Assembly (NCBI GenBank): GCA_038501195.1
Contig: JBBPUQ010000008.1
Location: 1 to 64,000 of the forward strand
Origin: Nemania diffusa
Lineage: Eukaryota; Ascomycota; Sordariomycetes; Xylariales; Xylariaceae
Reading direction: 5' to 3'
DNA length: 64,000 nucleotides
Each line of letters starts with the position of its first letter. Positions within the stretch are counted from its first letter, which is position 1. Positions 1 through 14,150 of this stretch are shown piece after piece. A model generated the notes under the pieces. It did not search any database. It saw only the letters and a program-made list of their open reading frames with translations, and was not told the origin of the DNA. Both the position numbers and the translations under genes were made by a program.

Positions 1-152
1 CCTAACCCTAACCCTAACCCTAACCCTAACCCTAACCCTAACCCTAACCCTAACCCTAACCCTAACCCTAACCCTAACCCTAACCCCTAACCCTAACCCT
101 AACCCTAACCCTAACCCTAACCCTAACCCTAACCCTAACCCTAACCCTAACC
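1..152. repeat. Telomere, CCCTAA repeat array
   Basis: About 25 head-to-tail CCCTAA units run from the first base to position 152, so position 1 is at or near the physical chromosome end, with the G-rich strand on the minus strand. One unit near 84-90 carries an extra C (CCCCTAA); the others are regular. TTAGGG is the repeat of most filamentous fungi, animals and several protists, so it does not name the organism alone. The array is unmutated although everything beside it has lost almost all G and C. Confidence 0.98.
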
Positions 153-240
153 GACCCCACACCCTTAAACCATAACTTCAACTATAACTTCAACTATATT
201 TTCCACTTTTACATAATAACTTTAATTATAATAATATTAT
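153..240. other. Telomere-adjacent transition
   Basis: This short stretch still contains CC and TC dinucleotides (GACCCCACACCC at 153-164) and a 12-base direct repeat, ATAACTTCAACT, present twice at about 172-195. Base composition then drops within some 40 bases to almost pure A and T. It is the only G+C-containing sequence between the telomere and about 12.9 kb apart from single isolated bases. Confidence 0.7.
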
Positions 241-3084
241 ATATTTTTAAACTATAATTTAAATTATAATTTAATTTATTTATATTTTATATTTTATATT
301 TTTAAATTATATTTTTAAATTTTAATTATATTTTTATTTTAAATTATAATTATAATAAAATTATTATATTAATTATATTTTTAAATATATTATATATTTT
401 TATATTATAATTTAAATTATAATTTAAAAAAAAAAAAAATTTTATAAATTTATATAATATAATTTATAATTAAAAAATAAAATTAATTTTTTTTTAAAAA
501 AAAATTATTATATTAATTTTATTATTTTAAATATTTTAAAATTATAAATAAATAAATTTTTATATATATTTTTATATATTAAATAATTAATAATATAATA
601 ATTAATATTTTTAATAATATTTAATTTAAAAATTTTTTAAAAATATATTATATTATTAAAAAGTTTAAATTATAACTTTAATTATATTTTTTATTTTAAA
701 AAAATTATTTTAATTATAATAATATATTATATTTTTAAATTTTAAATTTTAAATTAAATTTTTACTAATAAATAATTTATTTTTTTTTTTATATATAAAT
801 ATAATATATATTATTTATATTAAATTATTTAAAATTATTATTTTATTAATAATAATTATATATATATAATATAATATAAATTTTAATTAATAAAATTTTT
901 AAAATTTATAAATATATTAAATTTATTTAATATAAAAAAAACTTTTATAATTTATTTATTAAAATAATAATATTATTTATAATAAATATATATTTAAATT
1001 TTATTATTTAATTTATTAATTATTTATTAAAAAAATTATTATATTTTATTATAAATAATATTAATTATTTATATATATATATTTTATATATTAAAAAAAA
1101 AATTTAAATATAAAATTAAAATAATATTATATTTAATATATTTTTTTTTATTATATTAATTATATTTAATATATTTTTTTTTTTTTTATATTAATTATTT
1201 TAATATATAAATTTATAAATAATATTATAATTTTATAAAATATTAATAAATTAATTAAAATATTTAAATTATTAATTATAATTATAATAATATAATTAAA
1301 AATATTTAATTTAAAAAAATAAATATATTATAATATAAATAAATTATTATTAAAATTAATTTTAATTATTTAATTATAAATTTATTATTTATTATATATA
1401 ATTTAATATATAAAATTAAATTAATATTAATTAATAATTATATTATTTTTTATATATAATAATAATAATTAATTAAAATATAAATTTTATATTATATATT
1501 TATATATAATATTTAATAAATTTTTATTTTTTATTATAATAATTTTTTAATATTTTTAATAAAAAATTAAATTATAATAATTAAAAAATTATTATAATTA
1601 TTAAAATTAATAATAATATTATATAAAAATATTTATTTAAAATAAATTAAATTTAAATTATTATTAATATATATTTATATATTTATATATAAAATATATT
1701 TATTTAAATTTTATTTATATATATTAAAAGTTTTTTAATAATTAATTATATTTAAATTATAATTTATATTTATAAAAATTTATATAATTAATTAAAATAT
1801 TAAAATATTAAAACTTTAAATTATTAATATAATTTATATTTATATTTATAATAATAATATTTTTTATATAAATTATTATATAATTTTAAATTTAATATTA
1901 TAATATATTTATTTATATTTATTATTTATATATATTATATAAAATAAAATTATATTATTAAAAAAATATAATATTTTAATAAATTATATAATTTTTTAAA
2001 TAATAAAATTTATTTTAATATTTATTTTAATATTTTATTATAAATTTATAATTATATTATTATAATTAATATTAATTTAATTTAAAATTTTTTAATAAAA
2101 TTTATATATTATAATATTATTTTTAAATTTATATAATAAAAAAATTTATTAATAAAAAAACAATAAAAAAATATTTATTATATATTAATATTAATAATAT
2201 AACTTTTTATTTAAAATAATAAATATAATTAATAAAAATTAAAATATTAAATAATATATAATATATATTATTTATTTATATATAATATTAAATTAAATAA
2301 ACTTTAATATAAAATATATAATAAAATAAATATTAAATTAATTATATATTTAATATTTTTATATAAATAATATAAAATCTTTTAAAAAAACTTTTATAAA
2401 AAATATTTAATAAATTTTAAATATTAATTATTATATATATATATATTATATATTATTTAAATTAATAATATTTTTAATATTTTAAAAATTAATTTATAAA
2501 ATATTTTTTATTAATATTTATATATATTTTTATATTTTTAATAATAATTAAATAATTATTAAATAAAATATTTATTTAATTAATATTAAATTAAAATTAA
2601 AATTAATATATATTAAAAAATATTTATTAAATTTAATTAAATTATTAATAAAATTAAAAAAATATATAAATTTTATTATTATATATATAATATTTTAAAA
2701 AATGAAATAAATTATAATATAAAAAATAAAACAATTTTATAAAAAATAATAAAAAATTTAATAATATAATTATTATTAATATATATTAATAAATTAATTA
2801 AAAATTTTTATTATTTTTAAATATTAAATAAAATATAAAAACTTTTAATAAAAATTATATAAATATTTTTAATATATTAATTAAAAATAAAATTATTTAT
2901 ATAATTAATTTATATAATTATTTTTTTTATATAAAATATAAATTATTAAAATATTTAATATTAATATTAATATAATTAATAATTTTATAAAGTTTTATTA
3001 TATATAAATTATATTTTATTATTATTAATAAAAAATATAAAATAAAATAATAAAAATAATATATTATTTATTTTAATAAATATT

Positions 3085-3090
3085 ATTAAT

Positions 3091-3121
<31 letters not shown>

Positions 3122-3360
3122 AATTTAAAATAATTTATAAAATTTAAAATTTTATATAAATTTATATATATATTTTATATAAAAAAATATAATTAAAAAA
3201 ATTATATATTAATTATTTATATATATATATATATAAAATTTATAAATTTTTATATTTTTTATTTATTTAATTATTTAATAAAAGTTTTAATTTAAATTTT
3301 AATTATATATATTTAATAAATATATATAAATTTTATTAAATTATTAATTTAATATTAAAT
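3085..3360 (+). repeat. Dispersed AT-desert repeat, copy 1
   Basis: Starts with an (AT)n run after ATTAATAAAATT, continues through AAATTTAAAATAATTTATAA, a second (TA)n run, and ends near TTATTAAATTATTAATTTAA. The order of landmarks matches copy 2 at 7,575 closely and copy 3 at 9,600 more loosely. The first part also matches 43,850-43,915, where some C and G remain. Confidence 0.7.
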
Positions 3361-6300
3361 ATTTTTTTTTTATATAATAATTTTAATTTTAATATTAATT
3401 AATTTTTTATTATTTTTTTTATTATTTAATTAATATATATATATTTTTATTTATATAATTAATATTTTTAATATTTAATTAAATTTTTTTTTTTTATAAA
3501 TATTTATATAAAAATTTAAATTTTATATATATAATTAATAATATAATTAATAATTTTATTATAAAAATAATTTTTTAAAAAGTTTTATTAAATATATTAA
3601 TATAATTAAATTTATTAATTATATTATATAATTTATTTATTAATAAATTATATATAATTTATTTATATTTAATTAAATTTTAATAAATAATATTATTTTT
3701 ATTTATAAAAATATTTTTTATATAATTTTTATTAATTAATATAATTATAAATTTAATTTAAAAATTTAAATTTTTATTATTTATAAATATTTTATTAATA
3801 AAAATAAAAATTTTTATATAATTAAAATTTAAAAATATATAATATAGTTTTAATTATATATTATTAATTTATTATTATATTTATATATTTAATTATTTAA
3901 TATTATTTTTTAATAACTTTTAAATTAATATAATAATTAATAAATTATATAATATTTTTTTAATTTATTAAATAATATATTATTAAAAATAATATTTTAT
4001 ATTAAAATTAATAATATATAATTATTTAATTTATTTATTTATTTAAATTTTATTTTTATTAAATTTAATAAAATATTTAAATATTAATTTTATTTTTAAT
4101 TTTATATAAAATAATAATTTAGTTTTTTTTTTATATAAAAACTTTTTAAATATAATATTAAAAATATTATTTATTTAAAATTTTATAATTATAAATTTAT
4201 AAAAAAAAAATTTAATATATAATAAATATAAATTATATATAAATATTTTTATATTTAATTTTTAATAATAATATTTATAATAAATTTTATATTAATATAA
4301 TTTTAATTTAATTAATTTATATAATAATTATATAATTTAAAATATAATATTTATTAAATATTTATTTTTTAATTTTTTTAATAAATAAATATAAATTTTT
4401 TAATTTAATTTATTATATAATTATATATATATTATAATTTTAAATTAATAATAATTTTAAAACTATAATAAATTATTAATATTTATATAAAAATTTAAAT
4501 TTTATTATTATTTTTATAATTTTATATAATTAATTTAAACTTTTTATATAATTTAATTATTTTATTTTTAATTTTTTATATAAATTTAATTTAAAATATT
4601 TTTATTTAATTATATTAAATTAAATTATATTATATATATTAAAATATATTTTAAATTATTAATATATTTATTTTAATTATATTTAATTATTTAAAAACTA
4701 TATTAAATATAATAATTATATTATTTTATTTTAATTTTATAATAAAAATATAATTATTAATTTTTTTTAATATAAAATATTAATTATTAATAAATATAAA
4801 TAATTTTTTAATTTATTTTAATATTAAAATTATAATTATTTAATAATTTAAAAAAAATTATATAAAAAGTTATTTTTTTATATTATAAATAAAATATAAT
4901 TTTTTATTAATAATATAATTTAATTTATATATAATAAAATTTAATTAATTTATTTATTATATTAATTATAATATTATAATTTTTAATTATAAAAACTTTA
5001 TATAGTTTTATTTAATTTTTAAATTTTTTTTATATTATAATTTTATTTTAAAAAAATAAAAAATATATTTTATATAATAATATTAATTTTTTTTTTAATT
5101 TATATAATTTAATTAATATTAATATTTATATAAATATTTTTTAATATTTTTAAAATTTTTATATAATTTTTAATAAATAAAATAAATTTTTATTAATTTT
5201 AAAATAAATTTTAAAAATTAATAAAATAAATATAAAATTATTTAATTTAAATATATTATTTATAATATTATTTTTTTATTTATATAATATTTAATTTTTA
5301 TAATAATTTATTTTATTTTAATAAATATTTTTTTATATAAAGTTTTAATTAATTATATATTATTATAAAAATTTTTAAATAAAAAATTTATATTAAAATT
5401 ATATATAATATAATTAAATAATATTTAATATATTAAAATTTAATATTAATATAATATATTTTAAATATTATATATATTTAAAAATTTTATAAATTTAATT
5501 ATTTAAAATAAAATATTTATATTAATTATTTATTAATTTATATAATATTAATAATAATTTTATAATTAAAATTATATTTATTTTTTTAATAAAATTTTTA
5601 TTTTTTTAAAATTTAATTATATAATTAATAATAATAATAAAACTTTTTAATTTTTTAAAATATTAAAATATTAATATTATTATATTTAATTTTTTATAAT
5701 AATTTTATATATTTTTTTATATAAAAATATTTAAATTAATAATATAATTTTTAAAATTTTTATTTTATAAAATAATTTTTAATTTTTAATTAATTAATAT
5801 TAAAAAATAATTATTTTTATTTTTATATAATTAATAAATTTAAAATATAAAATTTAATTAATTTAATTAATATTAAAATTATTATTATATTTATAATTTT
5901 AAAATTTTTAATATTATTAAATTAAATTATTATATAATTTAAAATTTAATTTATTTATATAAAAAAAATTTTTTATATAAAAGTTTTAATTTAAACTTTT
6001 TTAATAATTAAAACTTTAATTATATTAATATTTTATAAAATATTTTAATATTTTATATTATATTAATAATTTAAATAAAAATTATTTAATATTAATATTT
6101 AATTTTAAATATATATATTTTTTTTTATTATATAATAAAAATATATTAAATTTATTAAAAAATAAATTATTTTATTTTTAATTTTAAAATTTAAATTATT
6201 ATTAAATTTATTATTATATAAAAAGTTTTTATTATTTTTATAATTTAATATAAATATATTATATTTTTTTATTTTAATATATTATATATAATAAAATATT

Positions 6301-6596
6301 TTATTTTTAATTTTTTTTATTAATTATAATTAATAATTTAATAATTAAATTTTTTATAAATAAAATATTTTTTATTATTTTTATTATTTTTATTATATAA
6401 TAATAATAATTTTTAATAAAATTTTTTTTATAATTATAATTATATAATTATTTTAAATATTTAATATTATATTATTTATTAATAAAATAAATATTTAATA
6501 TAAAATAATAATTTATTTTTTAATTAAAAAAAATTTATAATATTATTTATAAATTAAAAAATAAAACTTTATATATAAATTTTTAATTAATTAAAT

Positions 6597-6650
6597 TAAA
6601 TTTAAATTTAAATATATTAAAATAAATTTAAATTTAAATATATTAAAATA
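6597..6650 (+). repeat. 26-bp tandem duplication
   Basis: The unit AAATTTAAATTTAAATATAT plus TAAAAT is present twice in a row without mismatch. It is small but exact, which is notable in a heavily mutated background and suggests a recent slippage or duplication. Confidence 0.7.
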
Positions 6651-7574
6651 TATTTATATAATTATTATATAAAATAATATTTTTTTATAATAATAAAATT
6701 TTAAAATATATTATATATTAATATTATTAATTTTAATATAATTAATTATAATATTTAAAAAATATATTTATATAATTATTAATTTTAATATATTTATTAA
6801 TATAAATATTAAAATTATTTATATAAATATATTATTATTTAAATTTTTATTATTATTTTTATTAAATTTTTTAAAAATATATATAAATTAATTATTTAAT
6901 ATTTTTTTATATATTTTTATATTTTTATTATATTTAATTATTATAATAAATATTTATTTAAATATATAATTAATATTTATAAATATAAATTTTATTTAAT
7001 TATTAAAAATTATTATAAATATTTATATAAATTATTTATTTTTAATTTTTAATTATATATATTTTTTTAAATATTATATAAAATATATTAATAATTATAT
7101 TAAAATAATTATATTATTTAAATTAATTATAATATTTTAATATTTTAAATTAATTTTATTTTTTTTAATTTTATTTTTATATAAAAATAAATATAATTTT
7201 TTATTTAAAAAATTAAAATAATTAATTTTAATTATTATAATTATAATTATTATAATTAATTTATTTATAAATTTTAATAAAATTATAAAAAAAAATAAAT
7301 ATAAAAATAAATAAAATAATTTAAAATTTTATTAATTTTTATATAAAAATAATAAAATTATTATATAAAAAATTATTTTAATTTTATAATATTTAAATTT
7401 TTTTTTATTTAATAATTAATTTAATTTTATTTTTTTTAATTAATATAAATATTAATTTATTTTTTATATAAAAAATAAAATATTAAATATAAAAATTATT
7501 TTATAATTAAATTTTATTTTTTTATTTTATTAATTTATAATTATTTTTTATAATTATTAATTAATATTAATAAA

Positions 7575-7865
7575 ATTTTATATATATATATATATATAAA
7601 AATTTAAAATAATTTATAAAATTTAAAATTTATTTTTAAATTTTAAAATTTTATATTAATTTATATATATATATTATAAAAAAAAAATATAATTAATAAA
7701 ATTATATATAAATTATTTATATATATATATTTATAAATTTTATAAATTTTATAAATTTTAATTAATTTTTATATTTTTTATTTATTTAATAAAAATTTTA
7801 ATTTAAATTTTAATTATATATATTTAATATATATATATAAATTTTATTAAATTATTAATTTAATA
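7575..7865 (+). repeat. Dispersed AT-desert repeat, copy 2
   Basis: Collinear with copy 1 at 3,085-3,360 over about 270 bases, in the same orientation, with a small internal duplication of an AAATTTTA-type segment. Landmarks shared in order are the (AT)n start, TTTAAAATAATTTATAAAAT, a second (TA)n run, and TTTAATTTAAATTTTAATTA. Confidence 0.7.
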
Positions 7866-9599
7866 AATATTATAATATTTAAATTTTTAAATTAAAATTT
7901 AAATATAAAATTATATATAAAACTATTTAATTATATAAAAAATTTTAATTAATAATATAAAATTATAATAATTTATAAATAAATTAATATTTAATTTTAA
8001 TTTTTAATTTTATTTTATTTTAAAATTATAATATATTATATAAATTATAAATTATTATATAAATATATATATAATTAATTAATAAATTTATATATATTTA
8101 TTTATTAAATTTAAAAATAAATATTTTTAAAAAATTAAAATAATTATTATTATATATAATATTAATTTATTAATTATTAAAAAATAATATTTTTAAATTT
8201 ATAATTTTAAAATTTATAATTAAAAAAAATTTTAATTTTATATTATAAAATTTAAAATTAATATATTATTTTAATTTAAAAAAATTAAATAATATAATTA
8301 TTTAAAAATAATTTTAATATAAAAATTTTATATAATAATATATTAAAATATAATATTTATTAATTAAAAATTTTATATAATTTATTTATTATTATTTAAA
8401 TTATTAATATTTAAAAAATTAATATAATTATATTAAATTAAAAATTATAATAATAATTAATATTTATATTTTATAATTTATATATAATTTATTTTTTTAT
8501 TTTTATAATAAAATTATTTATAAATAATAAAAATATAATATTATTTATTAAAATTTAATTAAATATAAATAAATAATTAAAAATATATTAATTTATAAAT
8601 TATATATAATAATTATTTAATTTAATAATATAATTATTTTTTATATAATTATTTAAAAAATTTTAAAAATATTAATTATATTATAAATTTTAATAATATT
8701 ATATTTTAAATAAAAATTATTATATAATTATATAATTAAATTTAATATATTATTAAAAAATAAATTTATAATTAATATTATATTATTATATAAATTATTT
8801 AATAAAAAATATAAAATATATATTAAATTAATAAAAAATAAATTTAATTATATATTAAAAATATTAATTTTTATTAATTAATTATATATATATAAAATTT
8901 TAATTAAAATATAAAATTTTAAATATTAAAATTTATTTTATATATTTTATATTTTATTTAATAAATAATTAATTATATTTTATTATATATAATATTAATA
9001 AATATTTAATTAATTTATAAAATAAATATATATATATATATTATATATATAAATTATTTTTTTTAAATATTAAAATAATAATAATATTATATAATTATAA
9101 TATTATATTTTATTTAAATTTTATTATATATAATTTATAATATAAATTAAAATTAATATTAATAATTAATTTTAAATTAAATATAATAAAAAAAAGTTTA
9201 ATTTATTTTTTATATAAAATATATAATTTTTATTTTTTATTTATATATAAATTTAATTTTATTATATAAAATTATAAATATATTATATTAAATTATTTTA
9301 ATAATTATAATTATTATTATTTTTATTATAAATATAAATATAATTATAAATAAAAAAAAAAATTATAAAATATATAAAAAAATTTATAATTTAATTAAAT
9401 TTTATATAAATTTAATTAAAAAAATATTAAAAATTTTTTTATATTTATTATATTTAAATTTAATTTTATTTAATAATTTATTTAATATATTTTTAATTAT
9501 TTAATAAAAATTATTATTTATATTTTATATAAAAAAATAAAATATATATTATAAAAATTATTTTTAAAATAAATTAATTTTTAATTTTTAATTTTATAA

Positions 9600-9850
9600 A
9601 TTTATAATTATAATTTAAAATATTTAAATTTTATTTTTAAATTTTAAAATTTTATATTAATATATATATATATATATAAATATAAAATATTATTAAATAA
9701 AATATATATAAATTATTTATATATATATTTATATAAAATTTATTAATTTTAAAAATTTTAATAAATTTTTTTATTTTATATTTATTTAATTAATTTATTA
9801 AAATTTTAATTAAATATATTTATATATATATATATATATATTTAAATTAT
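9600..9850 (+). repeat. Dispersed AT-desert repeat, copy 3 (diverged)
   Basis: Shows the same order of landmarks as copies 1 and 2 (AAATTTTAAAATTTTATATT, (TA)n, ATATATAAATTATTTATATA, then a T-rich segment and another (TA)n run) but with more substitutions and gaps. Because the composition is nearly two-letter, this alignment is less secure than the one between copies 1 and 2. Confidence 0.5.
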
Positions 9851-12009
9851 ATTAAATTATAAATTTTAAATTATATAAATAAAATAAATAAATTAATAAT
9901 TTTTATTAATAAAATTATAATATATTATATAATAAATAAATATTAATATTTTTATTAATTTATTTTATTAATTTATATTTTATTTATTTATTTAAATATT
10001 ATTATTATAATAATTTAATTTTAATATTAATATTTTAAATTTTAATTATATTATATAATTTAATTAATTAATAAAATTAATAATATTATAAAATTAAAAA
10101 TATATATATAAAATTAATAAAATTTAAATATATTAAATAATATAAATAAATTTAAATATATTTATAAATTAATTTATAAATTTAATAAAATTTAATAAAT
10201 AATTATAATAATTAATTAATTAAATTTAAATAAATTAAAATATTTTTATTTTATAATTAATAATAAAAAAAACTTTTATTTAAATTATTATTAATTTAAA
10301 ATTAATTTATATTATTATAAATATATAAATAAAAAATTAATAAATTTTATAAAATTATAAATAATATTATATATAATATATTTTTATTTAAAATAATAAA
10401 ATTAATTAAATTAATATAATAAATATAATTAATTAAATTTTATAATTTTATATAATATATAATTAAAATAATATATTAAAAATAATATTTATAAAATATT
10501 TAATTATTTATATATATATATAATTATATTTTTAATATAATTTAATTAATTTAATTAATTTATTTTAATAATAAATATTATTTAATAAAATAATATAAAA
10601 TATATAATAAAATTAATATATTAAATAAATTTTTTTAAAATTTAAATAAAATTTTAAATTATATATATTTAAAAATTAAAATATATTTATTATAAAAAAA
10701 TTAAAAAAATTAAAAAATTAAAATTAAAATATATAATTATAATTATATATTTAATATATATAATAATAAATAATATTTAATTAAAATAAAAAATTTAATA
10801 ATATTATAATAAATATAAATTTTAAATATTATAATAAAATTATATTTATATTTTAAAATTTATATTAAATTATATTTAAATATTTTTTATAATATAATAA
10901 AATTTTTATAATTTTATAATTTTAAAAATTTTAAATATTTTATATTTTTTATAATATAATATTTATTTTATTTATTATATAATTTATTTAATTTATTATA
11001 TTTAAAATTTTATTTATTATAATTTTATAATTATAAATTATAAATATTAATTAAATTAATTTTATATTTTTAATTTATAATTAATTAATAATTTTAAAAA
11101 TATTTATTTAATTATTAAATTTAAATTTTTATATATTTTAAATTATAAATTATAAATATTAAATATATATAAAAATAAAAATTATTTAAAATTATATTTT
11201 TTAAATATATTTAATAATTAATATTTAATTTTTTTATATATAATTTTAATTTTAAATTATAAAATAATATAATAATTTTAATTATAAATTAAATTTAAAT
11301 ATAATATATAATTTAATATTTATAATAATTATAATTATATAATAAATTATAATATAAAATATTAATTATATAAATAAAATATTTTTTTAATTATTTAATA
11401 TAAATTTAAATATTATAAATATAAAAAATTTAAAATTATTATAATAATTAAAAATATTTTTTAAATAAAATATTAATAAATAAAATTATATTATTATTAT
11501 ATTTATAATAATAATTTTTTATATAAATATTTTTAAATTATAAAAATTTATTTTATTTTTATAAAAATAATATAAATTAAAATATAATTAATAAAAAAAA
11601 TAATATTAATATTAAATATTTATAAAATTAATTAAAAATAATAATAAATTATATTAAATTTAAAATTAATAATATTAATTAAAATATTAATTAAATTAAT
11701 TTAATATTATATTATTATTATAATATTTATATATATAAATTAAAAATATTTTATATTAATAATTTAAATAATATAATAAATAAATAAAAAATTATAAATT
11801 AATTATTAAATATTTATATATAATATATAAAATTTTAATAATAAATTTTAATTATATTATTAAATAAATAATATTTTAATATATAAAAATTAATTTAATT
11901 TAAAAAATATATATTAATATTATAATAAATTTATATAAATAAATTATTATTACAAATAAAATAAATTAATTTTAAAAATAAATAATTATATTTTAAATAA
12001 AATTATATA

Positions 12010-12190
12010 TATATATTTTAAATATTTTATATATTTTATATATTTTATTTATTTTATATATTTTATATATTTTATATATTTTATATATTTTATATATTTT
12101 ATATATTTTATATATTATATATATTATATTTATTTTATATATTTTATATATTTTATATTTTATATATATATTATAAATTTTATATATTTA
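12010..12190 (+). repeat. TTTTATATAT decamer array
   Basis: About fifteen head-to-tail copies of a 10-base unit, TTTTATATAT, with a few 7- to 14-base length variants. It lies at the inner end of the AT desert. Confidence 0.85.
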
Positions 12191-12334
12191 TTTATATTAT
12201 ATATATTATATATATTATTTAAAATTTATTTTTTTAATTTTTTTAATATAAATATTATTATTATAAATTTTATTTTAATTTTAAATTAAATAATATTTAT
12301 AATATAAATATTAAATTAAATTTATTATATTAAA

Positions 12335-12740
12335 TAATAAATATAAAATAAATTATAAATATAAAATAAATTATAAATATAAAAAAAAAATGTTTAATTT
12401 TTTAATATTTTATTAAAATATTATAAAATATATTAATTTATATTTTTTATTATTATAAATTTCAATAAAAAAAATTTATTTAAATATAAATATAAAATAA
12501 ATTATAATATATAATAAATATAAAAAAAATAATTATTAAATATTTTATTATTTTATTATAATATTAAAAAATATATTAATTTTAAAAAATCTTTTATTTA
12601 TTATAATAAATATTAAATATAAAAAAAATTATTATTAAATTTTTAAATATTTTATTAAAATATTAAAAAAAATATTAATTTTTAAAAAAATTTATTTTAT
12701 TTTTTTTATTATTATAAATTTAAATAAAAAAACTTATTAA
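12335..12740 (+). repeat. Tandem repeat, about 125-bp unit, three degenerate copies
   Basis: Each copy has the order AATAAATATAAAAAAAA, then an AATTATTAAATATTTTATTA-like segment, then TTAATTTTAAAAAA, then TTTTTATTATTATAAATTT with AATAAAAAAA. Copies begin near 12,340, 12,500 and 12,610. It forms the last repeat before G and C reappear at about 12,950. Confidence 0.6.
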
Positions 12741-14009
12741 AATATAATATTAATATTTTATTATTTTAAAATTAAAATATATAAAATATATATATATATT
12801 TTTAAAATAAATATAATAAAAAAAACTAAATAATTTATTTTATTATTTTAATTATATTTTATTTATTTATTAATTTATATATTTTTTATAAAATAAACTT
12901 TAATTTTATTTTTATATTTTTTTTTATAATTATTATTATAAATATTATACAACATTATTAATTTTATACTTTTAATTACTATTTCATTATTAATACTATT
13001 ACAAAAACAACACTACTAGTTTTATATTTTATACACTATTTTATTATTAGCGCAATTATAAAAACAATGTTTTTATTAAATACTAAATGTAGCTAAAAAA
13101 AACGAAACAAAGCGCGAGTGCAAAAGCAAAAAGTACTGCTACAAAAAGCCTTTTAGCTAAATAGCTAGTTCTGCTTTCTTTTTACTTTGCTGTTAATATA
13201 GCTTTTTAAACAACACTTTATTTAAAACAACTTATAACTTAATTTAATTAGCTTACTTTTTGATTTAACTGCTTTACTTTTTATTCCGATTGAACTTTTA
13301 ATGCAGTTATAACATTAATACACAACTAGATCTTAAAGCTATAAGTTTTTATTACTTCTAACAATAACTTACAATAATTTAACTATTCAACTTATTAACT
13401 TCTGAATCGATATTTTGCTTTACTGCTACATTACTTTTTTTCTTAATAGCGCTAGCGTAATTGAAACGCTAAAAAATAACTAGCGTTTACTTTTTTGATC
13501 GTACTATATACTAAGCAGTGTTTCCGATAGTTTAGATTATATTGTTTTTTAATATAGTTTAAAAGTTTCAAACTTTTTTTATAATAATAACTAAAACAGA
13601 ACAAGCTTTGCTACTTCTTTAGCAAATAGTAACAAAGCTACAGTTAAAGATTTAAATAGCGCTGTATTTAATAAGCTAAACTTGTTTAATTTTAAACTCG
13701 ACTATTTAATAATTAGTAAAATAACACTTAAACTTCGAGTTACTATTGTTAATAGCTACTTTATTAAAAGTACTAATGTTTTAAAAAGCCCGTTGTTTAC
13801 TGCTTAGTTAACAGAAAAAGTTTTTAACTTAGTTTTTTTATATAACTAGTTAAAATAGCAGTTTTTTACTTTTTTAAAGCAAAAACACAACTTTGTTTAA
13901 TATTAATTAACAGTAATATACTAAAAAGTGTACAACTGTAGTATGTTTTTTAGCTGATTTTACTTTTTGTTTTTTTTATTTGTTAACTGAGCTGCTTGCT
14001 GTTTTTAAA

Positions 14010-14150
14010 AAGTTTTTAAAAAACGGACTATTTAATTTAAAGCTTTTAAAAAACGGAATATTTGATTTAAAAGCTTTTAAAAAATAAACTATATAATTTA
14101 AAAGCTCTTAAAAAACAGAATATTTGATTTTTACAAATATTTCATTTTTT
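14010..14150. repeat. Palindrome family copy P1 (31-bp unit, four in tandem)
   Basis: Four head-to-tail 31-base units beginning at about 14,010, 14,041, 14,072 and 14,103 share AGCTTTTAAAAAACGGAATA; the last is followed by the inverted half AAATATTTCATTTTTTAAGC. Copies differ mostly by C/T and G/A changes. This is the only palindrome copy that lies within a proposed coding relic. Confidence 0.75.

Larger units (their letters stand above)
241..12900. other. AT desert: about 12.6 kb almost without G or C
   Basis: Reading line by line I find only about 40 G or C bases here, about 0.3%. Roughly 35 of them lie in ACT (or AGT on the other strand), typically inside AAACTTT/AAAGTTT; the rest are a few ACA, TCT, TCA and TGA. 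No open frame of useful length exists. Repeated segments are visible (see the copies at 3.1, 7.6 and 9.6 kb), and parts resemble less mutated sequence at 43.5-43.9 kb. The simplest reading is subtelomeric repeat driven to mutational saturation by RIP-like deamination. A low-complexity AT satellite that was never GC-containing is the alternative, but the C-to-T, G-to-A differences against the 43.5 kb copy argue against it. Confidence 0.85.

Noticed and set aside
1..12900. Plasmodium-like or mitochondrial AT-rich DNA
   Set aside because: Plasmodium telomeres are a degenerate TTYAGGG and its subtelomeres carry genes and characteristic repeats not seen here; a pure TTAGGG array at the end excludes a mitochondrial genome.
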